A stretch of DNA of 64,000 nt from Bacillota bacterium (GCA_023397655.1 JAEWTW010000035.1:58806-122805), one strand, 5' to 3'. Shown: positions 8,758-17,800, numbered from the stretch's first letter. Numbers and translations: made by a program. The notes: generated by a model from the sequence alone, not told the origin.

Positions 8758-10023
8758 TCACCTTCGTACCGTCAGCGCCGAAAACGGAATACGCTGCATT
8801 TGAAGTTCAGCCAGCGCTTCGGACATCGTTACCACGGGTATATTCGCTTCGCGTATCACCATCATATGTTCCCTGAAGTCATCGGGAGACGTATCGTACT
8901 TGTTTGGATCGTCCGCCACCTTGTGATAAAGCAAAATAAGCCACAACCTCTCCTGCTTGGCTTTGTCCGCCCATTCCGCGATTTGCGCCGTTGTTGTGTT
9001 GTGCAATATGCTCTGACACTTCAGACGGCTCATATCGAAGTTATCTTTGCTGTTGAAACCCCGGTCAACCGTCCGATGTGCGGCGTAGTGTTCCATGATG
9101 TTTTTGTTAACCGAGGTGTTGTATGCTCCGTAAGGCGTCGCGAAGTATTGAATTCTAATGCCAAGATACTCTTCCAGAAACGCTTTTGAATCAGCCAATT
9201 CGGCTGTCAACTCATCCCCGGTTAGCGTTGTCAGGTGGGGATGCGTAACGGAGTGAGAACCGATCTCATGCCCTTCGACCTCGAAAAGCTTAAAAATGTC
9301 TCTGGCGTTCGGAACCCGCGGATGCTCAATAAATGTCGTCGCGTAGAACTGATTTGATTTAAAGCCGAACTCCTTCATCACCGGAAGTGCCGTCAACACG
9401 TTTTCTTCCCATCCGTCGTCAAAGGTGATTGTCACCAGACCGCGGTCAAAGCCGGTGTAGCGGTACGGTTTTATACTGTAGTTGTCTGTGATCAGATACC
9501 CTTCACGGGATAACAGATGGTAGACGCTCAACTTTTGTCCATATTCAGGCATTGCGAAACACGCTTCGTACGTATTCCAGTCCTCACTCCGCGGCGCGTC
9601 CGGCAAATCAATATATCTGACCTCCCCTAAATCCGTGTGGACGGCGGCCACAACTCTGGTATCCACATCAGAACGGTAAAAGTCGCTGAAAATGTAATCG
9701 CCCGGGGCCAGCTCAACGGGGTCGAAATACCATTTTGCGTCGCCGTCCTCATAATTTATCACATCTGTTCTAACGCTTCTGCCGCTGGCGTATCCCGTAT
9801 TCAGATATGTAAAAACGACTTCGTTGTTCCCCCATCCGTTATTTGACCACCGCAGGGGGTTGTCAGCATAAGCCGTATCAGAGAGTTCCATCGAAGGGTT
9901 TGCCACGACGCCCTCATTCGTGATACCAAAGGACAGCGAACAGCAATCAGCCGCGCTGAGCGTGAATATGAGTAGAACAGCTTCAACAACAATAATAGCA
10001 GCCTGTGTTTTGTGTCGTTTCAT
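8758..10023 (-). CDS. Polysaccharide deacetylase (NodB-fold) with N-terminal beta domain
   Basis: 421 aa, exported or membrane-anchored by an N-terminal hydrophobic segment (about residues 8-25). Residues about 35-175 look like a beta-sandwich, carbohydrate-binding-like region. The C-terminal half is the NodB domain: motif 1 LVTITFDDGW (the two Asp), motif 2 HEIGSHSVTHPHL (metal His pair), motif 3 FATPYGAYN, and LLYHKV near the end. Likely role is de-N- or de-O-acetylation of a cell-surface or environmental polysaccharide. The ATG at 10023 was preferred over a TTG four codons upstream that abuts GGGAGG; either is possible. It is monocistronic. Confidence 0.85.
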   Translation of the reverse strand: MKRHKTQAAIIVVEAVLLIFTLSAADCCSLSFGITNEGVVANPSMELSDTAYADNPLRWSNNGWGNNEVVFTYLNTGYASGRSVRTDVINYEDGDAKWYFDPVELAPGDYIFSDFYRSDVDTRVVAAVHTDLGEVRYIDLPDAPRSEDWNTYEACFAMPEYGQKLSVYHLLSREGYLITDNYSIKPYRYTGFDRGLVTITFDDGWEENVLTALPVMKEFGFKSNQFYATTFIEHPRVPNARDIFKLFEVEGHEIGSHSVTHPHLTTLTGDELTAELADSKAFLEEYLGIRIQYFATPYGAYNTSVNKNIMEHYAAHRTVDRGFNSKDNFDMSRLKCQSILHNTTTAQIAEWADKAKQERLWLILLYHKVADDPNKYDTSPDDFREHMMVIREANIPVVTMSEALAELQMQRIPFSALTVRR

Positions 10024-10202
10024 AAGGATGCTCAACCTCCCTATGATGGCAGTTTTCTGTCCTCTGGTTGACTAATATGCCTGTCTATAATTATACGTAA
10101 CAACAGCGGTGGAATCCACACAGCAAATTGCCTTATAATGTCTCATGATAGCTTTTTTCTGGTTTTATTGTTAGTAAAGCGGTGCACATAAACTGCAGAC
10201 AA

Positions 10203-11036
10203 TCATACATTCAGCAACCGCTCCATCTTGTCCGCGGTATCCGACTCCGGTAATGGAACATAGACAAACAGCTTCAGTGTCATATGACCGGACACATCGA
10301 AGCTGCTGCTCTCAAAATTCAGTTTCCCGGCGGCAGGGTGATTCATCTCTTTGTATACGCTGCTGTCGTCCTGTATCTCGTGCAGCGGCCACCATTGGCG
10401 GAATTCAGGGCTTTCGCTTTTAAGCTCCTCGATAAAACAACTCAGCCACGGGTCTTCAATGTATTTGCCGCACGTTGACCGGAACCGGCCTAGCAGGCTT
10501 TTGGCGTTCTTATCCCAGTCCGCGTACAGCCGCTTAAAGTAGTCGTCGGTGAACATCGCCCACAACACGTTGCGCTGACGGGCGTTCATGCTATTGAAAT
10601 CGCCCAGCACGGCGCATGCTGCCCGGTTCCACGCAACCACGTTCCACCGCTGGTCGGCGATGAAGGACGGGCACAGCGCAAGGCTGTCCAGCACGTGCTG
10701 CAATAAGGGGCTGACCGTACCGCCGTATTCCGGCATATCCGCTGGAATCGGCTGGTTTGCCAGCATGTACAGATGGCTGCGCTCCTGCCTGTCCAGCAGT
10801 AGCACACGCGCCAGGCTTTCGATCACCTGCTCGGAGACGCGTATCGGCCTTCCCTGCTCCAGCCACGTATACCACGTCAGCCCGATGCCGGCCAACTGAG
10901 CGACCTCCTCCCGGCGCAGACCCGGCGTACGGCGGCGCGTACCTGACGGTAGTCCCACCTGCGAGGGCAGTATGCGCGCCCTGCGCGTTTTCAGAAAGTC
11001 GGCCAGCTCTTCAAACCTGTATTTTTCGTTGTTCAT
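10203..11036 (-). CDS. MmyB-type helix-turn-helix regulator
   Basis: 277 aa. The XRE-type HTH at about residues 8-75 has the RTPGLRREEVAQLAG and TWYTWLEQGR motifs seen in regulators carrying the MmyB-like PAS/ligand-binding domain, which fills residues 100-265 (NVVAWNRAACAVLGDF, RNVLWAMFTD, FDVSGHMTLKLFVY). It is divergent from the VOC-protein gene, and a perfect palindrome lies in the shared promoter region, so local and self regulation is likely. The ligand is unknown. Confidence 0.88.
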   Translation of the reverse strand: MNNEKYRFEELADFLKTRRARILPSQVGLPSGTRRRTPGLRREEVAQLAGIGLTWYTWLEQGRPIRVSEQVIESLARVLLLDRQERSHLYMLANQPIPADMPEYGGTVSPLLQHVLDSLALCPSFIADQRWNVVAWNRAACAVLGDFNSMNARQRNVLWAMFTDDYFKRLYADWDKNAKSLLGRFRSTCGKYIEDPWLSCFIEELKSESPEFRQWWPLHEIQDDSSVYKEMNHPAAGKLNFESSSFDVSGHMTLKLFVYVPLPESDTADKMERLLNV

Positions 11037-11065
11037 GGCGGCTATCCCGTCCTTGCCTGTCAGTA

Positions 11066-11081
11066 TTTATACCAGTATAAA
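11066..11081. promoter_or_regulatory. Palindromic operator candidate between regulator and VOC gene
   Basis: Perfect dyad TTTATAC-CA-GTATAAA in the divergent promoter region. It overlaps the likely -10 of the regulator gene. It differs in half-site spacing from the LacI-type operators elsewhere in the window. Confidence 0.55.
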
Positions 11082-11163
11082 CGGGCTCCTATTTACATTA
11101 TAAATCCTGCGTTACGATGAATCCAGAATAAAGTTTGAAGCAATTTACAGGAGGTTTATTACA

Positions 11164-11532
11164 ATGAAGTATCTTTGGACAACGATTATTGTGAACGACA
11201 TGGACGCTTCGGTCGCGTTCTACACCGAGGTCGCAGGGCTCAAGGTACAGAGCCGCTTCCCCGCCGGCCCCGGCGTCGAGATCGCGTTTCTCGGCAATGG
11301 CACGGACAACGAGACGCTGGTGGAGCTGATGACAGACGCCCGCCACAGCGCGCCGAGTTACGGCAAGTCCATATCCATCGGGTTCGCGGTGGATTCCGCC
11401 GCCGCCATGCTGGACAGCGCGACAAGCAAAGGCATCCCCGTATACAGCGGTCCGGTCGAGACGCCCGCGTACAAGTTCTTTGGCGTTCAGGATCCCAGCG
11501 GCCTGCACGTGCAGTTCTTCGAAAAGAAGTGA
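11164..11532 (+). CDS. VOC-superfamily (glyoxalase/bleomycin-resistance fold) protein
   Basis: 122 aa, the usual single-domain length. Two beta-alpha-beta-beta-beta modules are visible: TTIIVNDMDASVAFYTEVAG at the N-terminus and GIPVYSGPVETPAYKFFGV followed by DPSGLHVQFFEKK at the end, with possible metal ligands Glu (VELM) and the terminal Gln/Glu region. The reaction cannot be deduced. RBS CAGGAGG is 10 bp upstream. A Rho-independent terminator follows at 11560. Confidence 0.85.
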   Translation: MKYLWTTIIVNDMDASVAFYTEVAGLKVQSRFPAGPGVEIAFLGNGTDNETLVELMTDARHSAPSYGKSISIGFAVDSAAAMLDSATSKGIPVYSGPVETPAYKFFGVQDPSGLHVQFFEKK

Positions 11533-11559
11533 CGCGCCCTCCACATTCGATGCAACGAC

Positions 11560-11590
11560 AAAGGCCGGTACAACAGTATATCGGCCTTTT
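11560..11590 (+). terminator. Rho-independent terminator of VOC gene
   Basis: Stem AAAGGCCG / CGGCCTTT with a 14-nt loop, ending in TTTT, 28 bp after the stop codon. Confidence 0.75.
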
Positions 11591-11622
11591 GGTCAGAAGG
11601 GGCTGTTAAGGGCTAAGAACAT

Positions 11623-11782
11623 GGAGGCACTGCCTCCATACCTCCGCTCATACCCCTCCGGGGCACGCGAGGGACCTGTCCCTTGAGAATCCCATTAAGG
11701 AAATGCCTTGTAAAGGCATTTCCTACGTCTTTTGCTTCTTTTCTTCAAGAAAAGAAGCGGGTGCGCGAGGGCAGCGCCCTCG
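11623..11782. repeat. Array of six palindromes
   Basis: Consecutive inverted repeats: 11623-11637 (7-bp arms), 11653-11663 (4-bp arms), 11670-11683 (6-bp arms), 11698-11724 (12-bp perfect arms, loop GTA), 11734-11758 (12-bp arms) and 11766-11782 (7-bp arms). The stretch lies between two convergent genes and has no coding signal. Such mosaics of hairpins occur as dispersed intergenic repeats in Clostridia. Only one copy is in this window. Confidence 0.7.
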
Positions 11783-11803
11783 TCAAAGGTTCGCGATTCC
11801 GTT

Positions 11804-13030
11804 TCATTGCCCCGCGCTCACGTCCTGCTCAGACGCTTCCGGCAGCTCGGCGGCAGAATGATCGCCAGACAACCGGAAGCCTTTCGCAAACCCCAGCACA
11901 GCCTGCAGCACTACCATGAGCGCCAGCGGCGCAAGGCAGATGCCCAGAGCGGCCTTTAAGCCGCTGGCATCCGCAACCGAGCCCATCACCAGCGGCAGCA
12001 CGATGCCGCCCACTGAACCCACCGACAGCAGTATGCCAAACACCGTGGCTGTGTATTTGGGAAAACGAATCTTTCCCACCGCCAGCAGCGTCGGGTACAT
12101 TCCCGAGCAGCCAAGGCCCATCACTCCAAACGCGATGATGGACAGCGCAAGATCGCCCGTCACCATGCAGATGGCGAGGCCTGCCGCCGCGAGCAGCGCC
12201 AGTGCCCCGATCACAACATGGAGCCGCGTCTGAAACCGGGCTGTAAAAATCCGCCCGACGGCCACGAACAGCCAGAATACCGATAGCGTCAGCGTGGAGA
12301 ACAGCAAGCCGCTGCTCATCTGATTGATATATTCGGACACATAGAACGTCAGGCCCGCTTCCACCGCCATATACATCATCACAGACAGCCCCAGCAGCCA
12401 AAGCACCTTGCTTTTCATCAGGCGCAGCGTTGTGGACGGCTGCCCTTTCTCCTTGACGATCAGGTTCGGGTATATGGGTCTGGGAAAGCTCAGCAGCAGA
12501 AAAATGCCGAACAGCACCGCGAATACCACCAGATCACAGAGCATGACAAATTTCCAGTCGCCGGTGACGGCCAGTATGCCCATTGCGGCAAAAGGCCCCA
12601 GTATCGTGCCCAGAGCGTAGAACAGCCGCGAATAGTTGAGTATCCTGTTGGCACCCTCGGGGCGGATGTCCGTGAGCACCGAGGACAGTGTCATCTCAAA
12701 TACCCCGAACGCAAGCCCCACCACAAAGAATCCGATAGCGATGCCAATGGGGCTGTTCAGCCCCAGCGACAGCGTGAGGCCAATGAGCATGCCTGCAAAT
12801 GCAAACAGCAGCACGCTCCGGCGTCCGAACCGGTCCGTCGCTTCACCGGTGAGTATGGGACTGATCAGAAATCCGGCAAACGTCATCATGATGATAGTGC
12901 CCATTGCCGTATTGTCCAGCCCGTACCTGTCCGCAATCTCGCCGACGACGCGCTGCAGCATCGACATGTAGAGCCCGAGGAACAAAAACATCATGAAAAA
13001 GAATGCAATAACCCCGTTCCTTTTGGTCAT
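11804..13030 (-). CDS. Major facilitator superfamily transporter
   Basis: 408 aa with about 12 membrane helices. The MFS loop 2-3 motif is present (GEATDRFGRRSVLL), as are glycine-rich helices in the second half (GLGCSGMYPTLLAVG, FGILLSVGSVGGIVLPLVMG). The start was placed at the ATG with AGGAGG 9 bp upstream; the longer frame overlaps xylose isomerase. It is 40 bp downstream of xylA in the same direction, so it is probably a sugar carrier of that operon. The substrate is not known. Confidence 0.85.
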   Translation of the reverse strand: MTKRNGVIAFFFMMFLFLGLYMSMLQRVVGEIADRYGLDNTAMGTIIMMTFAGFLISPILTGEATDRFGRRSVLLFAFAGMLIGLTLSLGLNSPIGIAIGFFVVGLAFGVFEMTLSSVLTDIRPEGANRILNYSRLFYALGTILGPFAAMGILAVTGDWKFVMLCDLVVFAVLFGIFLLLSFPRPIYPNLIVKEKGQPSTTLRLMKSKVLWLLGLSVMMYMAVEAGLTFYVSEYINQMSSGLLFSTLTLSVFWLFVAVGRIFTARFQTRLHVVIGALALLAAAGLAICMVTGDLALSIIAFGVMGLGCSGMYPTLLAVGKIRFPKYTATVFGILLSVGSVGGIVLPLVMGSVADASGLKAALGICLAPLALMVVLQAVLGFAKGFRLSGDHSAAELPEASEQDVSAGQ

Positions 13031-13070
13031 GATCTTGGCCTCCTGTTCTGACGCACCGCCGGATGACCGC

Positions 13071-14390
13071 TTATACGCTGAGAATATACTCGTTGAGTAT
13101 CGTCTCCAGCAGTTCCTGCCGGCCCGACGCATTCTTAACATCATTGATGCCCAGAACGTACTGCTCCAACTCCTTGAAGCCCACTTTGCCGTCCACGATG
13201 TCCTTGCCGATGCCGCTGTCGTAACTCGCGTACCGATCCTCCACAAAGCCGTCCAGCACTCCATCATCAATGATTTTTTGGGCTGCCTTGAGGCCCACCG
13301 CAAAGGCATCCATGCCCGCGGCGTGCGCGTAGCACATATCCTCCGGCTTGAAGCTGCCGCGCCGCGGCTTGGAGTCGAAGTTCAGGCCGCCCGTCGTGAA
13401 GCCGCCCATCTTCAGAATCTCGTACATGCCGAGCGTGGTGTCATAATAGTTCGTCGGGAACTGGTCAGTATCCCAACCGAGCAGCAGATCGCCCATGTTC
13501 GCGTCCACGGAGCCCAGCAAGCCATTGATGCGCGCCACGCGCAGATCGTGCTGGAACGTATGCCCCGCCAGCGTCGCGTGGTTGGCTTCGATGTTGAACT
13601 TAAAAACGTCATCCAGCCCGTATGTCCTCAGGAATGCGATGCCCGATGCGACGTCGAAGTCGTACTGGTGCTTGGTGGGTTCCTTGGGCTTGGGCTCGAT
13701 GTAGAACTGGCCGGTGAAGCCGATCTCCTTCGCGTAATCCTTCGCCATGTGCATGAAGCGCGCCATGTTGTCCATCTCCAGCTTCATGTTGGTGTTGAGC
13801 AGCGTCTCATAGCCCTCGCGGCCACCCCAGAACGTGTACCCGCTGGCCCCCAGCTCTTTGGACACCTCCAGCGCCTTCTTGACCTGCGCGGCTGCATAGG
13901 CAAATGCGTCGGCATTGGGGCTGGTGGCTGCACCGTGCATGTAGCGCGGGTTGCTGAACAGCGCTGCAGTGCCCCACAGCATTTTGATGCCCGTTTCGTC
14001 CATTTTCTCCTTGAACAGCTTCACTATCTTGTCGAGGTTTCTGTTGGTCTCGGCCAGCGTGTCACCCTCGGGTGCGATGTCGCGGTCGTGGAAGCAGAAA
14101 AAGCCGATGCCCATTTTCTGCATCAGCTCGAACGCGGCGTGCACACGCTCCTCCGCCTTCTTCATCGGATTGGATGTGTCGTTCCACGGTCTCTCCATTG
14201 TGCCGGGTCCGAACGGGTCTGCTCCCGCCCCGGTCATCGTGTGCCAATATGCCATGGAGAACCGCAGGTGGTCCTTCATTGCCTTGCCGCCCACCATCTC
14301 ATCGGCATTGTAACGCCGAAAACAGGGCTGCAGGGAAAACTTATCCTCGGAGAACTCAAGCTTTTTTATTTCCGGAAAATACTCTTTCAT
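13071..14390 (-). CDS. xylA: Xylose isomerase
   Basis: 439 aa, the normal length of the long (class II) XylA group. It interconverts D-xylose and D-xylulose using two divalent metals. Catalytic and metal motifs are intact: [12 protein letters not shown] (His and Asp pair), [37 protein letters not shown], and [24 protein letters not shown] is upstream. A hairpin lies in the gap to the upstream epimerase. Location downstream of two TIM-barrel isomerases and a Gfo/Idh enzyme suggests that xylose is one product of this cluster. Confidence 0.97.
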   Translation of the reverse strand: MKEYFPEIKKLEFSEDKFSLQPCFRRYNADEMVGGKAMKDHLRFSMAYWHTMTGAGADPFGPGTMERPWNDTSNPMKKAEERVHAAFELMQKMGIGFFCFHDRDIAPEGDTLAETNRNLDKIVKLFKEKMDETGIKMLWGTAALFSNPRYMHGAATSPNADAFAYAAAQVKKALEVSKELGASGYTFWGGREGYETLLNTNMKLEMDNMARFMHMAKDYAKEIGFTGQFYIEPKPKEPTKHQYDFDVASGIAFLRTYGLDDVFKFNIEANHATLAGHTFQHDLRVARINGLLGSVDANMGDLLLGWDTDQFPTNYYDTTLGMYEILKMGGFTTGGLNFDSKPRRGSFKPEDMCYAHAAGMDAFAVGLKAAQKIIDDGVLDGFVEDRYASYDSGIGKDIVDGKVGFKELEQYVLGINDVKNASGRQELLETILNEYILSV

Positions 14391-14414
14391 AATTTTACCC
14401 CTTTCTTTTCAGAC

Positions 14415-14453
14415 TGCAAACGAGCCCCGATCATATGCCGGGGCCCGTTTGCA
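14415..14453 (-). terminator. Hairpin upstream of xylA
   Basis: Imperfect inverted repeat with about 15-bp arms (14415-14429 / 14439-14453) between the epimerase stop and xylA. On the minus strand it is not followed by a clear U-run, so attenuation or mRNA processing is more likely than full termination. Confidence 0.5.
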
Positions 14454-14468
14454 TCGTATTGTTATTCG

Positions 14469-15314
14469 TTATAGCCCGCAGGACTTCAGATAGGCGACAC
14501 TCTTTCTCAGCATATCCGCTGTGCCTCCGATCTCCAGTGTGGAGGCATGGATTTCTTTCCTGTCCGCCAGCACTTCCGCAACGCCTTTGATATCTATGAC
14601 GCCGTCGCCCAGCGCAATGGTGGAGAAGCCGCATCCAAACTGTTTGCCGCGCCGCTCGATCCATTCAGCGCCAAGGTCCTTCCAATGCACGTGGAAGATC
14701 TTATCCTTGAACGTGCGCGCCATTTCAACCGGATCGGTGCCTCCCAACCAGGAGTTTCCGGTATCCATGTTGACGCCAAGGGACTTGGGATTACCAAGGC
14801 AGTCCATGATGTCCTGTATGCCCTGAATCGTATCGGTGATGGGCCCGTGCGGCTCCAGCAGAATATTCACACCGTAATCCTCTGCCATCTGGCAGGGAAC
14901 CACCAGCTTTTCCGCTATGGTGAATATACGCTGCTCGTACGTCAGGCTCTTGGCCCACTGGGAATGCGGCTCGTTTTCCGTGGTCACACAATCTCTGATG
15001 CCGATCGCGGCGGCAAACTTGATGCCCTTCATGATGCCCGCGGTCTGGAAAGCGGCCGGGTTGCTCGGCTCCAGCAGCGCGCCGTGCACACAAACGGTGG
15101 ATGGCGTGATGCCGTATTTGTCGAACAGCCTCTTTGTCGCAAACGGATCCCCGTCCAGGCTGACCGTGGCTGCCAGACCGGCAGAATCGAACATGCTGCT
15201 GCCTTCGTGCACATCCGTGATATCCGCACATGTGAAACCAGCTTCTTTGGCCAGCTGCAGCTGTCTCTCAATGGAAGTATAGGGTTCTAAGGCCAGGAAT
15301 ACACCGATATTCAT
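14469..15314 (-). CDS. Sugar phosphate isomerase/epimerase (TIM barrel)
   Basis: 281 aa, AP-endonuclease-2 superfamily. The four expected metal ligands are visible in order: Glu in ILLEPHGPITDT, Asp in GVNMDTGNSWLGG, His in FHVHWKDLG and Glu in STLEIGG. The exact sugar cannot be told from the fold. Its ATG overlaps the stop of a 61-aa ORF by 4 bp (ATGA), and the RBS CAGGAGG lies inside that ORF. It is in an operon with xylA and a second TIM-barrel enzyme. Confidence 0.88.
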   Translation of the reverse strand: MNIGVFLALEPYTSIERQLQLAKEAGFTCADITDVHEGSSMFDSAGLAATVSLDGDPFATKRLFDKYGITPSTVCVHGALLEPSNPAAFQTAGIMKGIKFAAAIGIRDCVTTENEPHSQWAKSLTYEQRIFTIAEKLVVPCQMAEDYGVNILLEPHGPITDTIQGIQDIMDCLGNPKSLGVNMDTGNSWLGGTDPVEMARTFKDKIFHVHWKDLGAEWIERRGKQFGCGFSTIALGDGVIDIKGVAEVLADRKEIHASTLEIGGTADMLRKSVAYLKSCGL

Positions 15315-15496
15315 TTTGAATCCTCCTGTTTATTGAGATAAATGCAATGCAATCCGCAATGCATACAGTGGTTCCTGCAGTCAGACTCTTCCCGCGGCTG
15401 CGGTGCTCTCTCCTCACCGCTTTGCGCCTCAGCCTGCACTGCCTTTGCCTGCTTCTCGTGCTCTGTTCCGATACTTTCCGTATCCTTGCGGTCCAT
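15311..15496 (-). CDS. Small Cys-rich protein (61 aa), translationally coupled
   Basis: Unrecognised small ORF between two epimerase genes. It starts 7 bp after the upstream stop with AGGG 6 nt before its ATG, and its TGA overlaps the next ATG by 4 bp. The N-terminal 40 residues are charged and Glu/Gln/Lys-rich. The C-terminus holds a compact Cys/His cluster (CRNHCMHCGLHC, residues about 40-51), suggesting a zinc or other metal site. The tight coupling on both sides argues for a real gene; the low-complexity N-terminus argues caution. Function unknown. Confidence 0.55.
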   Translation of the reverse strand: MDRKDTESIGTEHEKQAKAVQAEAQSGEERAPQPREESDCRNHCMHCGLHCIYLNKQEDSK

Positions 15497-15503
15497 TTGA
15501 GCC

Positions 15504-16493
15504 CTAGTCGGCTTTCAGCGCATCGTCGAACGCACCCACATTGGGGCTGATGTTGACGTTTTTGACAAAAGCGCACGCCTCGGTGCCGCCTCTGAACCGC
15601 TCCATGCCGGAATCCTCCCACTCCACAGACAGCGGACCGTCGTAGCCGATGGCGTTGAGCTCGCGGACGATGGCTTCAAAGTCCACCTGACCCCGACCGG
15701 GTGAGCGGAAGTTCCAGCCGCGGCGCGGATCACCGAACTCGATGTGCGAACCGAGTATACCGTTGAGGCCGTCCAGCGTGACCGAAGCGTCCTTCATGTG
15801 CACGTGATACACACGGTCAGGCAGCTCACGGATCATCAGATGCGGCTTCATACCCTGCCACAGCAGATGGCTGGGGTCAAAGTTCATGCCCAGCGTCTCG
15901 CGGTAGTTAAAAGCCTTGAGCAGCCGGACGAACGAATAGTAGTCGAACGCGATCTCGGTGGGATGCACTTCCAGCGCAAACTTGATGCCGTATTTGTCCA
16001 TCTCGTCAAATATCGGCGTCCACGCCTCCACGATCTTGGCAAAGCCTTCGTCCACTATCTCCTGCGTGGTCTGCGGGAACGAATACCACATGTTCCAGAT
16101 GGGTGAGCCCATGAAGCCGGTTATGACCTTGATACCGAGGTTGTTCGCCGCTTTCACGATGTCCAGCGTGTAGTCCACTGCCCATTTGCGCGCTTCCTCC
16201 GGCTTGCCCGCGTATTTGCCGGGCGCGAAGCCGTAATGCCGCACGTCGTACACGTCGCCCACCAGCTGTCCGCACAGGTGCGCGCTGATGGCCCATGCGG
16301 AAAGCCCGCTGTCCGCGAGGTCCTTCTTTAATCTGTCCACATACGCCATGTCCGTCGCTGCGCGGGTCGCGTCCACATGGTTGCCCCAGGTGGCCAGCTC
16401 CAGGCCCTCATAGCCCATCTCGGCCGCTTTCACGCACATTTCCTTGAACGGAATGTCCGCCCATTGTCCGGTAAACAGTGTAACAGGTCTCAT
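15504..16493 (-). CDS. Sugar phosphate isomerase/epimerase (TIM barrel), Gfo/Idh-linked
   Basis: 329 aa. Metal-site residues occur in order: Glu in FALEVHPTEIAFD, Asp in GMNFDPSHLLWQG, His in VYHVHMKDAS and Glu in LSVEWEDSGM. The longer 320-330 aa form with the DPSHLLWQGM signature is usually encoded beside a Gfo/Idh oxidoreductase, as here (the oxidoreductase gene is 24 bp upstream). Known relatives act on 3-keto sugars or inosose-like compounds; the substrate here is unknown. RBS AAGGAGG. Confidence 0.88.
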   Translation of the reverse strand: MRPVTLFTGQWADIPFKEMCVKAAEMGYEGLELATWGNHVDATRAATDMAYVDRLKKDLADSGLSAWAISAHLCGQLVGDVYDVRHYGFAPGKYAGKPEEARKWAVDYTLDIVKAANNLGIKVITGFMGSPIWNMWYSFPQTTQEIVDEGFAKIVEAWTPIFDEMDKYGIKFALEVHPTEIAFDYYSFVRLLKAFNYRETLGMNFDPSHLLWQGMKPHLMIRELPDRVYHVHMKDASVTLDGLNGILGSHIEFGDPRRGWNFRSPGRGQVDFEAIVRELNAIGYDGPLSVEWEDSGMERFRGGTEACAFVKNVNISPNVGAFDDALKAD

Positions 16494-16517
16494 ATATTGA
16501 ATCCTCCTTATGTTAAG

Positions 16518-17687
16518 TTAAAACGATACCCATGCAGCGCCCTTGCCGCTGCTTTCCACGCATTTCTCCACAAACAGGTTGCCCTCAATGCCGTACTCCA
16601 CGCCGGGGTAATGGACATCCGGTATCTCTTCGCCTGCCAGTTTGGCGCTGAGCGCCGTGCAGAACGCTTTGTAGATGTTCCCAAAGGAAACGAAGTGGCC
16701 TTCCACATGCCCTGACGGTATGCGGTTCATGTCGTTCACCGGCGGATAGAAGTAGCCGTTGCCGCGCGACATGATCTTGGCCGGTTCGCCGATCATATCC
16801 ACACGCAGGTAGTTCGGGTTCTCCTGTATCCACTCAATGCTGCCCTTCTCGCCGCAGACCAGCAGCCGAAGGTCGTTGTCATAGCCCACAGCCACCTGAG
16901 AGCACCAAAGCATGCCTGTCGCGCCGCCCTTATACTTCACCAGTATCTCACCGTCGTTGTCGAGCTTGCGGTGTTCTCCGACCGGCCTCAGGTTCGCGCA
17001 GAGCGATTCCATTTTAAGCCCGGTGGTGTAAGCAATCAGGTTTTCAAGATGTGTGCCGATGTCGCCCGTCGCGTTGGAGATGCCGGAGAGGGCCGGGTCG
17101 CAGCGCCACGATGCCTGCTTCTGGCCGTCCAGCTCGATCTCCGTCGCCAGCCATCCTTGAATGTACCGGCCGGACACCACGCGCACTGCGCCGATGTCCC
17201 CGCGCTGTATCATTTCGCGCATCTGCCGCACCATCGGATAACCCGTGTACGTATAGGTCACGCAAAGCAGCACGTCCTTTTCCTCGGCGATTTTTTTGAG
17301 TTCTTCACCCTCGGCGGAGGACAAAGCCAGCGGCTTATCGCACACGACGTGAATGCCCTTCTCCAAAAATGCTTTTGCTGACGCGAAGTGCGCGTAGTTG
17401 GGCGTCACGATCACCGCGAAGTCTATGCCATCCTCACGGGCGGCTTCCTTTTCCGCCATTTCCTCGGCGGTCGCATACAGACGGTCTTCCCCGATCCCCC
17501 ACGCCGCGCCGGTCGCAAGCGTGTTCTCATAGGTGCGGGAAAAGCAGCCCGCTGCCAACGCCGCCATGCCGTCGAGCTGTGCGCTTTTGCGATGCACGTC
17601 GCCGATAAATGCGCCCAGTCCGCCGCCGACCATCCCGAATTTTAGTACCTTTGCCGAAGCATCCAAACTGCTGGCTTTTATGGACAT
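16518..17687 (-). CDS. Gfo/Idh/MocA-family NAD(P)-dependent oxidoreductase
   Basis: 389 aa. The N-terminal Rossmann fold begins with [16 protein letters not shown], and the family lysine motif is present as [17 protein letters not shown] (catalytic Lys of EKP/DKP). The C-terminal Gfo/Idh domain includes DIGTHLENL, where the His is in the usual catalytic position. It likely oxidises or reduces a hydroxyl of a sugar, glycoside or inositol. RBS AGGAGGAG is about 13 bp upstream. It starts the xylA-proximal operon and is separated from the ABC binding-protein gene by 155 bp with hairpins. Confidence 0.9.
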   Translation of the reverse strand: MSIKASSLDASAKVLKFGMVGGGLGAFIGDVHRKSAQLDGMAALAAGCFSRTYENTLATGAAWGIGEDRLYATAEEMAEKEAAREDGIDFAVIVTPNYAHFASAKAFLEKGIHVVCDKPLALSSAEGEELKKIAEEKDVLLCVTYTYTGYPMVRQMREMIQRGDIGAVRVVSGRYIQGWLATEIELDGQKQASWRCDPALSGISNATGDIGTHLENLIAYTTGLKMESLCANLRPVGEHRKLDNDGEILVKYKGGATGMLWCSQVAVGYDNDLRLLVCGEKGSIEWIQENPNYLRVDMIGEPAKIMSRGNGYFYPPVNDMNRIPSGHVEGHFVSFGNIYKAFCTALSAKLAGEEIPDVHYPGVEYGIEGNLFVEKCVESSGKGAAWVSF

Positions 17688-17737
17688 ACCATCAACTCCT
17701 CCTGTAACATAATAGAAATTGCGATTCTGCCAATAAT

Positions 17738-17775
17738 GTTATAATAGAGTCCTTTGGCAAAGACCCTATCATAAC
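17738..17775. repeat. 38-nt imperfect inverted repeat
   Basis: Arms of 18 nt flank a 2-nt centre; most mismatches can form G-U pairs in RNA. It lies between the binding-protein gene and the Gfo/Idh gene, about 50 bp upstream of the latter's start. It could be an operator, an RNA processing hairpin or an attenuator. No U-run follows on the minus strand. Confidence 0.5.
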
Positions 17776-17800
17776 GCTATTTAGACTTGGTTTCAGAGGT

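Noticed and set aside
10081..10096. ATTATACGTAACAA near the deacetylase promoter as a fifth LacI operator.
   Set aside because: Only a partial match with a broken second half-site, and the gene is unrelated to the sugar regulon.
12993..14474. 493-codon plus-strand ORF opposite xylose isomerase.
   Set aside because: It is the antisense shadow of xylA; the minus-strand protein has all catalytic motifs.
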